64,000 bases of DNA from the NCBI GenBank assembly GCA_937967505.1, contig CALCJM010000060.1, positions 44,202 through 108,201 of the forward strand, read 5' to 3'. This DNA is from an uncultured Pirellulaceae bacterium. Lineage in GTDB: Bacteria > Planctomycetota > Planctomycetia > Pirellulales > Pirellulaceae. The stretch's first letter is position 1; each line of letters begins with the position of its first letter. The notes under the pieces were generated by a model. The model made no database searches. It was not told the origin of the DNA and saw nothing but the letters and a program-made list of their open reading frames with translations. A program made the position numbers and the translations under genes. This document shows positions 49,204 through 58,814 of this stretch, in pieces.

Positions 49204-49476
49204 CGCAAAAAACGTAACTACCGTCGCCAGACGGTGGAGCAACTGGGATAACGTGGTTTCTGATGGCCGCTCGCCCACAGATCCATCCACGCTCTGGCGA
49301 GCGTAGCCACGTACATAACCACTCGCAAAAAACGTAGCTACCGTCGCCAGACGGTGGAGCATCAGGGATAACGTGGTTTCTGATGGCCGCTCACCCACAG
49401 ACCCATCCACGCTCTGGCGAGCGTAGCCACGTACATAACCGCTCGCAAAAAACGTAACTACCGTCGCCAGACGGTG
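49204..49476 (+). repeat. Tandem REP array, 120-bp period, about 2.3 units
   Basis: Units start near 49204, 49324 and 49444 (the last truncated at 49476), with an exact 120-bp spacing. Each full unit has a left arm ACGTAGCTACCGTCGCC and a right arm GGCGAGCGTAGCCACGT that are near-complete reverse complements (49332-49351 with 49413-49432). Each arm also forms its own small hairpin: CCGTC-GCCA-GACGG and CGCTC-TGGC-GAGCG. The loop sequences are complementary to each other. It fills most of the gtlD-thioredoxin gap. Related copies occur at 63.7 kb. Confidence 0.92.
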
Positions 49477-49758
49477 TGAATCCTTGTCCGGCGCGTTTAA
49501 CACCTCCTGCAATTAATTGTCCACTGCCATATTTTTGGCCGCAGGGCCATGAACCGGAGCCTCCAGTCGTGGAAATCATCGCGATCCGCGTTTTTTACCA
49601 ACAATTGGTGTTCCCCTGCTGGTTGACCTGAATCGGTATCGGATAGAATGACGACTGACCAATAGGGCTTTCGTGTCAAACGACGGCAGCCCTCCAATTA
49701 AACCAATCATGCGGTTCCGCACCGCACTCACTAAAATTTGCCCTCATGGAGAAATCTC

Positions 49759-50070
49759 GTGGCAGCAGAATTTGATGAAGACAACTTCGAAGCGGAAGTC
49801 CTTGGAGCAGCCACGCCTGTTCTGGTGGATTTCTGGGCCGATGGCTGACCGCCGTGTCGTGAACTGAGCCCGGTCATTGATGAACTTTCCAACGAAATGG
49901 GCAGCACTGCCAAGGTTGGAAAGTGCAACGTGACCGAAAATATGGGATTGGCAGTTAAATATGGCGTCTCAGCCGTACCAACAATCTTGGTCTTCCAAGG
50001 TGGCGAAGTAGTCAATCGCCAAGTTGGAGCCCTCCCCAAAGCTCAGCTTCAGGAAATGCTGGCGGTCTAG
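49759..50070 (+). CDS. trxA: Selenocysteine thioredoxin (Sec30, UPPC active site)
   Basis: The frame from GTG 49759 (GGAG seven bases upstream) to TAG 50070 is broken only by TGA at 49846-49848. Read as selenocysteine it is a complete 103-aa thioredoxin: A-T-P-V-L-V-D-F-W-A-D-G-U-P-P-C-R-E-L-S-P-V-I, then K-V-G-K-C-N-V, the cis-Pro loop V-S-A-V-P-T-I-L-V-F and G-G-E-V-V-N-R-Q-V-G-A. Sec30 sits exactly where the first, attacking Cys of W-C-G-P-C lies; Cys33 is the resolving residue. The usual Trp before it is Gly. A thioredoxin split at that codon would be useless, so Sec is far likelier than a stop. A SECIS-like hairpin follows the UGA. Confidence 0.88.
49860..49876 (+). promoter_or_regulatory. 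Candidate bacterial SECIS hairpin in trxA
   Basis: The stem TG-(bulged A)-ACTG pairs with CGGT-CA (one G.U pair), closing the loop AGCC at 49867-49870, 19-22 nt past the UGA. G is the second loop base, as the bacterial SECIS model expects. The stem is short, so folding must be tested. Confidence 0.5.
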
Positions 50071-50101
50071 CCAGTTACCCCCAATTCAGCAATGAATATT
50101 G

Positions 50102-50135
50102 AAAGCGTTCCGATTTCATTCGGCACGCTTTTTTT
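50102..50135 (+). terminator. Terminator after trxA
   Basis: The stem AAAGCGT-t-CCGA pairs with TCGG-c-ACGCTTT and is followed by TTTT. It lies between the convergent trxA and GGDEF-EAL genes. Confidence 0.82.
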
Positions 50136-50224
50136 GTTGGCTCTTCCATAACTTTAGTGGCAGGCCGGAAGTCACAGCGAGCCCCGTCAGGATTTCAAAC
50201 AAGTGCATCGCAAGGCATCCAACT

Positions 50225-52582
50225 CTACTCTCTCAACATTTCAAGTTCAGAATCGTAGGGTTTGAACTCGGTGCGTTGCCCCTTTCGTATCGCCTGATGG
50301 GCAAGCATCTGCTCGCACTGATCGGCTTCGACGGGTGGGCTAAACAGGTGCCCTTGGAACGAATTGCACAGATTCTGCTTCAGGAAATCAAACTGTTCCT
50401 GTGTTTCAACGCCCTCGGCCAACACTTCCAAGTCGAGACTCTGCCCCAGCACGATAATGCTGGTTGCGATTACCCCGTCATCGTGAGAAGGAATGTCCTG
50501 AATAAAGGTCCGGTCGATCTTCAGACGATCGATCGGGAAATTCTTCAGATACGCAAGTGACGAATATCCGGTCCCAAAATCATCGACGCTAATCTTGGTG
50601 CCAAATTCCTGAAGTCGACGCAGTTTTTCCGAGGTCTCGCCAACGTCGGAGATCAACATGGTTTCGGTAATTTCAATATCGATAAATTCAGGCCGTAGAT
50701 CGTTGGACAGAATCGCGTCTTTGACCGTTCCAACAAATCCATCTTCTCGAAACTGCATCGGGCTGATATTGATGGCCATGGAGAATTCGTGTCCCTGACG
50801 CGCCCACTGGGCGGCCTGTTCACAAGCGCGGCCGATGATCCAGTTGCCAACCTCGATGATTCTTCCCGTGCTCTCCAGCAGCGGAATAAAATCAGCAGGC
50901 GAAACGATCTGGCCGTTTTGCCTCCACCGAACGAGTGCCTCGAATCCGTTGATCCTGCCACTGTCGATATCGATTTGAGGCTGGTAGACTAGGTGAAACT
51001 CATCACGTTCTAGGGCCGAACACAGTTTACTTTCAACGCGCTTTCGCTTGATCAGTTCTTCGGTCATTTTGGCGTCGTACAGTACCACGTCCTTGTCGCC
51101 AAATTTTGCGGCATACATCGCGGTGTCCGCAAACGTAAATAGTTCGTCCGATCGTTCGGTATTTAAAGGGCACAAGCTGGCACCAACACTGGCCCCCACG
51201 TGCATTTCATTATTTTCGAAGAACATCGGTCGTAGGATTTCGGCCACAATTTTCTTGCCGATATCGACGACCTGCTGTTCAGATTCAATCGACCTCAGAA
51301 TGACAGTGAATTCGTCGCCGCCCAACCGTGCCACCACGTTCTCCTTACCGACGACCTTACGGATCCGCCGGGCGGTGCGTTTGAGAACCAGATCGCCCAC
51401 CGCGTGGCCCAGCATATCGTTGATTTCCTTGAAACCATCCATGTCCAGAACCAACAGCGCCATTGGTTTGCGGGTTTCGACAGAATTTTTCACCGCTCGA
51501 TGCAAATGGCGGCGGAAGGCAAACCGGTTCGCCAACCCGGTCAGTGGATCAAAACTGGCCAGCTTGCGGAGATCTTTGGCTTTCTGTGCCAGTCTTGAGG
51601 TCGCTTTCTTTAGCGCTGTGTCGTCACGAACAACACCAAAAATATAGTCCACCTCTCCCGCGCTGTCGCACTGGCAAATCCCTCTTACGGACACGTACTT
51701 GACCTCGTTGATCTCTTGCTCGAACGCCAGATCCACCGCAAATGGATGTCCGAATTCACGCGATCGTTGCAGCGCGTCGTACAGCAGGTTTGCGTCATGA
51801 GTCGTGAACCGGTTCAACAACAATCCGATGCTGGGCACCATCTGATCGGTGATTCCCAATATGCGATTCAGTTCTTCTGAAAATTCGAACTGTTCCAACT
51901 TCAGGTTCCAACGCCAGTGCCCCACGCCAGCAGTCTCTTCGGCAAGCTCCAAAAGACGGGCATTCTCACGCAGCGTATCGGTCAGTTTCCTTTGCTCGGC
52001 AGAACGCGATTTCACATAGTGCTCGGACTCCCCGGAAAGCCACATCATCGTAAAACTGAGCATCATGTTGAACAAGAATACGCTAAATAGGTCAAATGTA
52101 GGTGCTTTACCACCAGTGGCCATCGCCGGAAAATAGCAAAAGAAGGTCACTACAATGACCAGACCATACCAACGGATGGCCGTTGAAACACCTTTCAACT
52201 GAGCCGCGATCAGACAGACCACAGGAATAAAAAACTGGGCCTGTGAGAGCCCTGCCGGGTTCAGATTGCAGAAGAGCAGTAGCGCCCCTAGGGAGACCAG
52301 CAGGAACGAGTCTGAAAGGACGCGACGCGAGACCAGCTTTTCCCGAAGAACGAACAAATGCAGGCCAGAAATCGCACTGGTCAGCACGCAGGAGAATGCC
52401 ACGATCGCCATCGTCCCGGCACTGCCGCTGAACAGGCTGTAGACAGCCAGATATCCCCAAAAAACCATACTGCCGATTAAATACTGATCCAACCGCCGCA
52501 GCCGCGGGTCATCATCAATGTCGGCAGATAAAGCAGCGGCTATGGCAACGTCAGTCGCGTTTTGTCGTTTGAGAAGTGACAT
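50225..52582 (-). CDS. GGDEF-EAL cyclic-di-GMP protein with membrane sensor
   Basis: The 785-aa protein has six or so N-terminal membrane helices (residues 30-185), a PAS-like domain (about 210-325), a GGDEF domain with the intact motif at 421-425 (ARLGGDEF) and an EAL domain with E548-A-L and the downstream D-D-F-G-T-G-Y-S-S-L loop. Both enzyme motifs are intact, so it could make and break cyclic-di-GMP. An RxxD inhibitory site is not found before GGDEF. It converges on trxA and is monocistronic. The signal is unknown. Confidence 0.92.
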   Translation of the reverse strand: MSLLKRQNATDVAIAAALSADIDDDPRLRRLDQYLIGSMVFWGYLAVYSLFSGSAGTMAIVAFSCVLTSAISGLHLFVLREKLVSRRVLSDSFLLVSLGALLLFCNLNPAGLSQAQFFIPVVCLIAAQLKGVSTAIRWYGLVIVVTFFCYFPAMATGGKAPTFDLFSVFLFNMMLSFTMMWLSGESEHYVKSRSAEQRKLTDTLRENARLLELAEETAGVGHWRWNLKLEQFEFSEELNRILGITDQMVPSIGLLLNRFTTHDANLLYDALQRSREFGHPFAVDLAFEQEINEVKYVSVRGICQCDSAGEVDYIFGVVRDDTALKKATSRLAQKAKDLRKLASFDPLTGLANRFAFRRHLHRAVKNSVETRKPMALLVLDMDGFKEINDMLGHAVGDLVLKRTARRIRKVVGKENVVARLGGDEFTVILRSIESEQQVVDIGKKIVAEILRPMFFENNEMHVGASVGASLCPLNTERSDELFTFADTAMYAAKFGDKDVVLYDAKMTEELIKRKRVESKLCSALERDEFHLVYQPQIDIDSGRINGFEALVRWRQNGQIVSPADFIPLLESTGRIIEVGNWIIGRACEQAAQWARQGHEFSMAINISPMQFREDGFVGTVKDAILSNDLRPEFIDIEITETMLISDVGETSEKLRRLQEFGTKISVDDFGTGYSSLAYLKNFPIDRLKIDRTFIQDIPSHDDGVIATSIIVLGQSLDLEVLAEGVETQEQFDFLKQNLCNSFQGHLFSPPVEADQCEQMLAHQAIRKGQRTEFKPYDSELEMLRE

Positions 52583-52837
52583 AGTGATATCGGAAAAGTC
52601 GCGAAATTGGCGCCGCGCACCAACAGGGTTGCCAAAAGGCTAGATCCATCTGGCCCCCATGCGGGGGCTACCTTTGAAGTTTTGAGGACTGCAGCATCAA
52701 TTTCAATCAACAACTCCGGTTGAATCAATTGACAGGGTTAAAACGATTTTCCCACCGGAAAATGACAGGCCGTCAATCGTTCCTGAGAGCCTTTGACTGT
52801 GTCAGGTTTGGCCCCGATATTGTCAAAACACGAAGAA

Positions 52838-53677
52838 TTACCGGAAAAGTGGTAATACTTCCGCTGAATCCGGCCCCGTATAAATCGGCTGTTGAAGAGG
52901 TTCATCGACATTTGTCGCCTCGCCCATGATAAACGTCTGGCTGCGTCGTTTTCCTACAATGCAAATTGCGACCGGATATCCAACCTCAAATTCACCCGAT
53001 TCGCTGACCGTTTTGGAGGCGACCCTCCAGGCAACCTGATTAAGCATTTCCAGCGCAGCATCATTGAATCCGGCCAGATCCGGTTCTCTGACCATGAACA
53101 CAATTCCCTGATTCACATAGCAATTGCAGCTGACTCCGGAAGGATCCCAAGCCAGTCCTTTTCTATTTTCCAGCTCCAGCACCTCCGCCAGCACCGCTTT
53201 CAGCGCGCGGCGAAAGCTGCTGGCCAGGTCGGACGCAACAGGACCGTTGCCACCGGTCGGCTCCCTGTCCCCGAATATTTTTCTTTCGTATGTCCCCAGC
53301 ACCCCGTCGCTGAACGCCCCCAGATCCTCAACGGGCGCTGACCGGTCGGAAGCCAAAATCCCCTTGATCATTAACCGCCCCTGATCCATTTGCGGAAACA
53401 AACAGCCCGCCATGACAATGCAACTGTAGCCCAGCACCAGTCCGATTCGTGCCCGACCGATCCCCAATAACTCCGCTCGATTGGAACGAATATGCCTTGT
53501 CGCAATGTGTCCAAACAGGACGGCCAAAATAGCGGTCGCAAACGCAGGCACGACCAGCACCAACAAGACACAGGACGCCAAGCCCATCACCATACTGAAG
53601 GTGGACAGTGACGACACCATGATCGGCCTGTTGCGATCGGATTCGATTTGGACGCTATCGTCTGTTATTGCTGTCAT
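52838..53677 (-). CDS. DUF4190-like membrane protein
   Basis: The 279-aa protein has two N-terminal membrane helices (VMGLASCVLLVLVVPAFATAIL and LVLGYSCIVMAGCLF) flanking the DUF4190 signature F-G-H-I-A-T-R-H-I-R-S-N, followed by a soluble domain of unknown type. Its ATG at 53677 overlaps the stop of the upstream zinc-finger/WD-like gene by 4 bp (ATGA), so the two are translationally coupled and probably work together. Function unknown. Confidence 0.82.
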   Translation of the reverse strand: MTAITDDSVQIESDRNRPIMVSSLSTFSMVMGLASCVLLVLVVPAFATAILAVLFGHIATRHIRSNRAELLGIGRARIGLVLGYSCIVMAGCLFPQMDQGRLMIKGILASDRSAPVEDLGAFSDGVLGTYERKIFGDREPTGGNGPVASDLASSFRRALKAVLAEVLELENRKGLAWDPSGVSCNCYVNQGIVFMVREPDLAGFNDAALEMLNQVAWRVASKTVSESGEFEVGYPVAICIVGKRRSQTFIMGEATNVDEPLQQPIYTGPDSAEVLPLFR

Positions 53678-56600
53678 GGTTGCTGGTTTCCAACCGGTAC
53701 GATGATGATCTGCTGCTTTTCTCTGGCAAGCGCTGCCATCAGGGTTTGGTCGGCGGAAAGCACAAAAGGCAACTGACCTCCGGTGTGCGGTCGAATTTCG
53801 ACATCGATCACGTCCACCGTTTTTCCGCTGCGAAAATTGACAATGGCAACATGTTCGGGGAACACCGCCTGTAGAAATTTTGAGTCGCGTGTGAACTCAA
53901 TGGCGATCGGCGGCTTCTCAAGTGCGGCCGGTTTGCCCACCGTGCCGGTTTTGGTTTTGGCGATGGTGATTTTGTCATGATTTACAAACGCCAGCTTTTT
54001 TCCGTCCGGCGACAAAGCCACCATACTTCCGCCCCGACGCGACCCCTGTAACTCAACCTTTTTCGAATCGGCATTGATCGTTGCCAGGTGGCTGGTGCTG
54101 GCAACCATGATTTTTCGGTCCGCCCGCACAACCATTCTGTTGGGGTTACCAAACGTATCGACATTCAACAATATCGCGCGGCTGGGAATGTCCCACGCAC
54201 GAACATTACCGTCTTTCGAAAGCGATACGATGGAACAGGGCCGGGGCTGCCCCGCTTCCGCCAACGGATTTGGTTTTGCCGGCAATTTGTCAATGGCGAA
54301 CACAGGTGAATCATGCCCAAAAAGCCCATTGAGTGTTTTCAGTTTGCCGCTGGGCAAAACTTCGTACAACCCAACGGCCCCACTCTGTCCTCCCGCAGCA
54401 AGCCAACGTCCACAGGTCGCTAACGCCGTCACCGCGCGTCTTGGTTCCATGACAAGTTCCTCTACTAGGATCTCGTTGGCCCAGTCGTACACATACAGCC
54501 GTGCCGACGAGGTCGCAAAAAACAGGAGCCCATCGCTGTTCAAAGCGACCGCTGAAATCTTCCCCTCGATCCCGTCAGGGGATACCCGCAACAGTTTTCG
54601 GAAGTGTTTTCCATCCTTGGCACCCAAAAGCTCCGGTACCACGCGCGGGGGCAGCGGTAATGCGGGGGGCAAGTTCACCACTGGCGGTTGCGTTTTGGAA
54701 AAACTGCGGAACCGATTGGCGCGCAATCTCCCGTTGGCGTATCGCTCTTTCCCCTCCAGCAGAAACTTGCCACTGGCAGACACAACCAGTCTTGAAAGCT
54801 GACCACGACCGGATGCTGGCCGCGCGTGGCGTCCTAGAATCTCTCCCGTCTTCAGGTCAAACTCAATCATCAAATCACCACCATTGGAAAACACGCCAGA
54901 GCCTCTTCTACCCAACAGCGCGACCCGAGGAGCCATCGATTTGGCAATTGACTTTTTCCACAGCGCCTCTTCGTCCCCAAACGCATACACGCTGATATCC
55001 GTCTCGGTACAACTGATCGTGATCCGATCGGCTGGCGACAGAACCGCCGACTTGCGTAACGCGACTGCCCGGGTTGACATTTGACCGTCAGCAGTTTGTA
55101 GCGTAACATCTGTTCCGGAAAATGCGGCGATGACTTGTTGTCCGTCGGCAGTAAACTTTAAATCCAGACATTCCTGACCGGCATTGCCAACGGGGCGTTG
55201 CTCCATCTGCTTTTTCCATTTCAGTCGCCCACGCTCTACGCTCCAAACTGCCACCATCGCGCCCAAATCAACTGTGGCGATCATGGTTGAATCAGATGAA
55301 ATGACGATGTGTTGCACCGGGCTAAAATGGTTTTGTTCCAGCTTGGTTACCTCGACAAAATGCCCGAGGGAATCTAGTTGAAACTGTTTGACACGTCCCG
55401 ACCGGAGTCCGGCGACCATCCACCGCCCATCCGGCGACGCAGCCAGCACGTCAACCCGGTCGGATTTCCCCGAGAACCGTCCGACAGTTTTGAAGTCGAT
55501 ACGTTTGTTGTCGGACAAACTAAACGACGCAATCCCCTCCGCCTCCGGCGCGAACACCACATCGCGCGGTGAAATGGCGATCGCCGGGCCTGTAATGCCC
55601 TTTCCGCCGACGGTGTAAGAATTTGCTACCGCTACTTTCTGTCCGTCGGCCGTCGCGCCAGCCCGGGTATCAAAGTCAACAGGGCGTTGCTTGACTGGCG
55701 GTTTGCGTTTTTTGCGGTTCCAGTCCTCCAGCCCGGCATTGGGGTCAAACACCTGATCCATCGCAGGTTTGTCCAGTTGACGATCGAGCGCATCGATTCG
55801 TACACCGGGGGCCACCGCGACGCGCGGCGTCTTTTTGCCGAGCGCTTCCAACTGCCCTTTGCGGGGGGCGCGAACCGCTTTAAGCCGAAACCCCTCAGCT
55901 TCCAGCAATTCCCGTTCCGGTCCGGTCAATGGCGTCTTCAAACGGCCAATCTCCTCCACCAAAAAATAGCCTCCCAGCATACTGGCGATCACCAATGCCA
56001 ATACCGCCACCACAAAATTCTTCCGCGCGTTGGTTTTACGCGCGTAATCGTAAACGGCCTGTTCTGCCGGATCGATCGCATCGTCCGACCGTACCTCGGA
56101 GGAATCACCTGCCCCGCCGGACGCATGCGCAGACCTCTCCGACATCTCTCGTTCAATCGCCTTTTCTTTCGTCTGGTCTCTCTTCCGCTTGCGTCTCTTT
56201 TTGTCTCGAGATTTCCTTCCACTGCGGTCCAGAACCGTAACGGGCAACGCCGCAGGTTTCGGATCGGGATGAGTCTCAGAATGATCCTCGATCGGCAGCT
56301 GCCCGTTGCTGTCGGCCGCAGGTGCGGCTGCCCTAGTTCGGTTCGGTTTGTGCCGGTTGCCACGTCGTCGATTGCGGTTGTTGGCTGTACCAGTATCGGG
56401 TGAGCGCTTGTCAGCGGCAGAATCTTGGGCAGATCCTTGTGAGTCCCCCCCGTCGTGTCGATGTCCACCTTCTTCGGAGGGAGGAGTGGGATTATTGGGG
56501 GGAGCAGGATTGGGCGCAGGACGCGGACGTGCAGTGAGCCCTGAGCTTGTCGCATTCAATAGATTATCGACATCCAGTGAATCGAACATTGACCCGTCAA

Positions 56601-56763
56601 ATCGCGCAGAACTTCCTTCGGTGGCAGGGGCGTGCTGCGAAATACCGGGCACCGAAAACGTAAACTGACAACTTCGGCAAACCACCTTTCGATTTTCGAT
56701 CGAATCGGGCAACCGATATTTCTGCTTACAGTTGGGGCACGATACTTTTTTCAAACCGGCCAA
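53674..56763 (-). CDS. MJ0042 zinc finger and WD-like propeller protein
   Basis: The 1029-aa protein starts with an MJ0042-type zinc ribbon (CPNC at 9-12 and CRSC at 29-32). A long Pro/Arg/Lys-rich disordered region (residues 60-240) is followed by a single membrane helix (FVVAVLALVIASMLGGYFL) and a large extracytoplasmic region of WD40-like blades (for example VAASPDGRWMVAGLRSGRVKQF, VALSPDGKKLAFVNHDKITI). Such proteins are common in planctomycetes and are probably scaffolds. The start is TTG at 56763, immediately before the zinc ribbon, with no clear ribosome binding site. It is coupled to the DUF4190 gene. Confidence 0.82.
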   Translation of the reverse strand: MAGLKKVSCPNCKQKYRLPDSIENRKVVCRSCQFTFSVPGISQHAPATEGSSARFDGSMFDSLDVDNLLNATSSGLTARPRPAPNPAPPNNPTPPSEEGGHRHDGGDSQGSAQDSAADKRSPDTGTANNRNRRRGNRHKPNRTRAAAPAADSNGQLPIEDHSETHPDPKPAALPVTVLDRSGRKSRDKKRRKRKRDQTKEKAIEREMSERSAHASGGAGDSSEVRSDDAIDPAEQAVYDYARKTNARKNFVVAVLALVIASMLGGYFLVEEIGRLKTPLTGPERELLEAEGFRLKAVRAPRKGQLEALGKKTPRVAVAPGVRIDALDRQLDKPAMDQVFDPNAGLEDWNRKKRKPPVKQRPVDFDTRAGATADGQKVAVANSYTVGGKGITGPAIAISPRDVVFAPEAEGIASFSLSDNKRIDFKTVGRFSGKSDRVDVLAASPDGRWMVAGLRSGRVKQFQLDSLGHFVEVTKLEQNHFSPVQHIVISSDSTMIATVDLGAMVAVWSVERGRLKWKKQMEQRPVGNAGQECLDLKFTADGQQVIAAFSGTDVTLQTADGQMSTRAVALRKSAVLSPADRITISCTETDISVYAFGDEEALWKKSIAKSMAPRVALLGRRGSGVFSNGGDLMIEFDLKTGEILGRHARPASGRGQLSRLVVSASGKFLLEGKERYANGRLRANRFRSFSKTQPPVVNLPPALPLPPRVVPELLGAKDGKHFRKLLRVSPDGIEGKISAVALNSDGLLFFATSSARLYVYDWANEILVEELVMEPRRAVTALATCGRWLAAGGQSGAVGLYEVLPSGKLKTLNGLFGHDSPVFAIDKLPAKPNPLAEAGQPRPCSIVSLSKDGNVRAWDIPSRAILLNVDTFGNPNRMVVRADRKIMVASTSHLATINADSKKVELQGSRRGGSMVALSPDGKKLAFVNHDKITIAKTKTGTVGKPAALEKPPIAIEFTRDSKFLQAVFPEHVAIVNFRSGKTVDVIDVEIRPHTGGQLPFVLSADQTLMAALAREKQQIIIVPVGNQQP

Positions 56764-56888
56764 GGGGTTGAGTGTGATAAGTGTGTCCGCAAACGACAGC
56801 TTCGAGAAAGCGCGTCATTTTCCCGTTTCGGGGATCCTCCAACTATACCATATCTCCGCCACCAGACCACCAATTCCTCCGTCGGATA

Positions 56889-57593
56889 CTATTCCTCGTC
56901 GTCCATCTGGTTCATCGCCTGCTCCCGTGCCTGACGTTCGGCCTCTTTCTCCAAGCGGAGTTTTTCATACTCGCGCTCGGGCTTGCCGTTGACAATTTTG
57001 TCTTCGCCGGCAACGCGCTCAATTTCGGCCATGATTTTGTCGGTCGGGCCTCGTTCAAACTTAATATCGTCAATCACCATCGTCTGTGCCTTGCCATCAT
57101 TTGAGGTGCCCGTGATTTTGGCCAGTCCTTTCTTTTCCCACCGCTGTTTATCGATTTCAGAAATGGTATTTAATGGAATTTGAGGGCCCCCTTTTCCCGA
57201 CAACACACCATCTTTAAGTTCGATCCATTTCCCGATCGCAGGCAATCCAACACTTAGACACCACAACGCCATCGCGGAGAAAATGAAGCCGATGAAATAG
57301 TTGTACAGGATCAGGTTGTGGATTTCATCGTGGAGCTTTGGCTCGGTGATCGGCATGCCACGCGGTTCGGCGTACTCTGCCCAGGCTTTCTGGAGATCAC
57401 CGTCGCTGATCATCGCATCCCCGTTCTCATTCAGTGGCCCGCGCATCTCGATGTAGGCATCTGCATGGGGGCGCAAAGCGGGATAGGTGCTCAGCGCGTC
57501 CTTCAGGTGCCAGCCGCCAAAGGCCAGAGCGCTCAGGCCAATCAACAGGAACTTGAGAATAAAACCTTGTCGCGCGGTAGCTTTAATATCCAT
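56889..57593 (-). CDS. Membrane protein with charged C-terminal coiled coil, unknown
   Basis: The 234-aa protein has two membrane helices (GFILKFLLIGLSALAFGGW and YNYFIGFIFSAMALWCLSVGL) with an extracytoplasmic loop between, a beta-rich segment (ELKDGVLSGKGGPQIPLNTISEIDK) that looks PH-like, and a Glu/Arg-rich coiled coil at the end. No named family is recognised. It lies upstream of the zinc-finger/WD-like gene on the same strand, 126 bp away. Confidence 0.72.
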   Translation of the reverse strand: MDIKATARQGFILKFLLIGLSALAFGGWHLKDALSTYPALRPHADAYIEMRGPLNENGDAMISDGDLQKAWAEYAEPRGMPITEPKLHDEIHNLILYNYFIGFIFSAMALWCLSVGLPAIGKWIELKDGVLSGKGGPQIPLNTISEIDKQRWEKKGLAKITGTSNDGKAQTMVIDDIKFERGPTDKIMAEIERVAGEDKIVNGKPEREYEKLRLEKEAERQAREQAMNQMDDEE

Positions 57594-58168
57594 AAATCAA
57601 TTTGAAATTGCGTTGTTGGAAGTGAAATGGGGCATTGGGACCCCGACGGAAAAATAAACCAGCGATACACTGCAGCCATCGCCGCCGCATCCTGTCGGGA
57701 CTATTGACTTGGGTAATATGATATTTGAATTTTGCCGCACGGCAGAAATAACTTCGGCATCGAAATCGCGGCGGGCAATGATTGGGGTTCGTATTTGCAG
57801 TTTAATCCGAAGATACCGGAGCGCCGATCAGCTGTGCAAGCCCGAAGCACGTTTCTGCACGTTAACACCACGACCGAAGGCTGAATCACATTGGCTCACA
57901 CAGATCGAAATGGCCCGCAAACGGGCAGCACCACTGGAACGTTCTTATGCGCTGCTGTGCATTCTTATGGGTTCCTGTACGCTCCGCACCCGCCTCGCCA
58001 CTCCCTCACAGACATTTTATCTGGTGATTTTGCCGAACGCACGCCAAAAAAACGGTCATCCGGGGTGAGAAGCCGCCCAATTTGAGTTATGATAGAGTTT
58101 TCATAAAAGCAACCTTTCCCACACCACCCGCTTTTTCCATTCGTTGAAAATAACCGAGGATTTTTCAA
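57594..58168. other. Intergenic region between divergent genes
   Basis: These 575 bp hold no convincing gene. A 119-aa frame at 57709-58068 is open but Cys/Arg-rich without family resemblance. The part from 58080 to 58168 includes the ribosome binding site GAGGA (58156-58160) of the next gene. Confidence 0.45.
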
Positions 58169-58627
58169 ATGCCGACTGAAATCACACGCGAACAATGGCT
58201 CGAAGAGACAGAACGGCTCTGCCCGAGCGATCGCGCCTACGACGCGTATGTCGAGCTCGAAGAACAAATCTGCGAAAATACGGATCTCGATGTCAGCTAC
58301 ATGTCCGTCTCTCGTGGCAAATCTGACTACGCCACATTCAGCGCATTTATTGGAAAATGTGCGGTAGCGCAGATGTACAAAGGCCAGTGCCAACTGAACT
58401 GGCGCTGGAAGGGAACCATGCCGGGCCTGACCGAAGAGGGCAACTCCCGTCTTGAGGAGGCCTACGAAACGTTCCGCACCACGCTCAATGGAGTTGAAGG
58501 CAAGGGTTGGGAAACCGTGAAAGTCCTGCGACTGGGCGAAGACAATGTTCGTGACGCAGTACTGGCACTGTCCACCGAAATTGTGGAAGTCGTCAACGCC
58601 TGTACCGAAGCTACGGCCGCGAAATAG
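58169..58627 (+). CDS. Small cytosolic hypothetical protein
   Basis: The 152-aa protein is acidic, mostly helical, with no signal peptide. It begins MPTEITREQWLEETERLCP and has no recognised motif. The start is firm: GAGGA eight bases upstream. A strong terminator follows, so it is a single-gene unit. The codon pattern looks like a well expressed gene. Function unknown. Confidence 0.75.
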   Translation: MPTEITREQWLEETERLCPSDRAYDAYVELEEQICENTDLDVSYMSVSRGKSDYATFSAFIGKCAVAQMYKGQCQLNWRWKGTMPGLTEEGNSRLEEAYETFRTTLNGVEGKGWETVKVLRLGEDNVRDAVLALSTEIVEVVNACTEATAAK

Positions 58628-58659
58628 ACTTACGGTAACACCTTCAAACAGAAACCTTC

Positions 58660-58687
58660 AAACGCAGTCATAAGGCTGCGTTTTTTT
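58660..58687 (+). terminator. Rho-independent terminator
   Basis: A perfect 8-bp stem AAACGCAG/CTGCGTTT with an 8-nt loop is followed by TTTT. Confidence 0.92.
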
Positions 58688-58814
58688 ATGCGCCAGCAGG
58701 TTGTGGCCGTTTACCAGCAATTAATAGCCAAACCCGTCTTTCGCCGATGAAATGCAGGCCCTATCATCAACCCTATCAAGGATCTCCTATTTTATCTACG
58801 ACGGGTTATTTGTT

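Noticed and set aside
49204..49476. CRISPR array
   Set aside because: The 120-bp units are near-identical along their whole length, with no unique spacers, and no cas genes are present.
49731..50039. Minus-strand frame of 102 codons opposite trxA
   Set aside because: It is the shadow of the thioredoxin frame; its translation is Thr/Ser-rich and has no family features.
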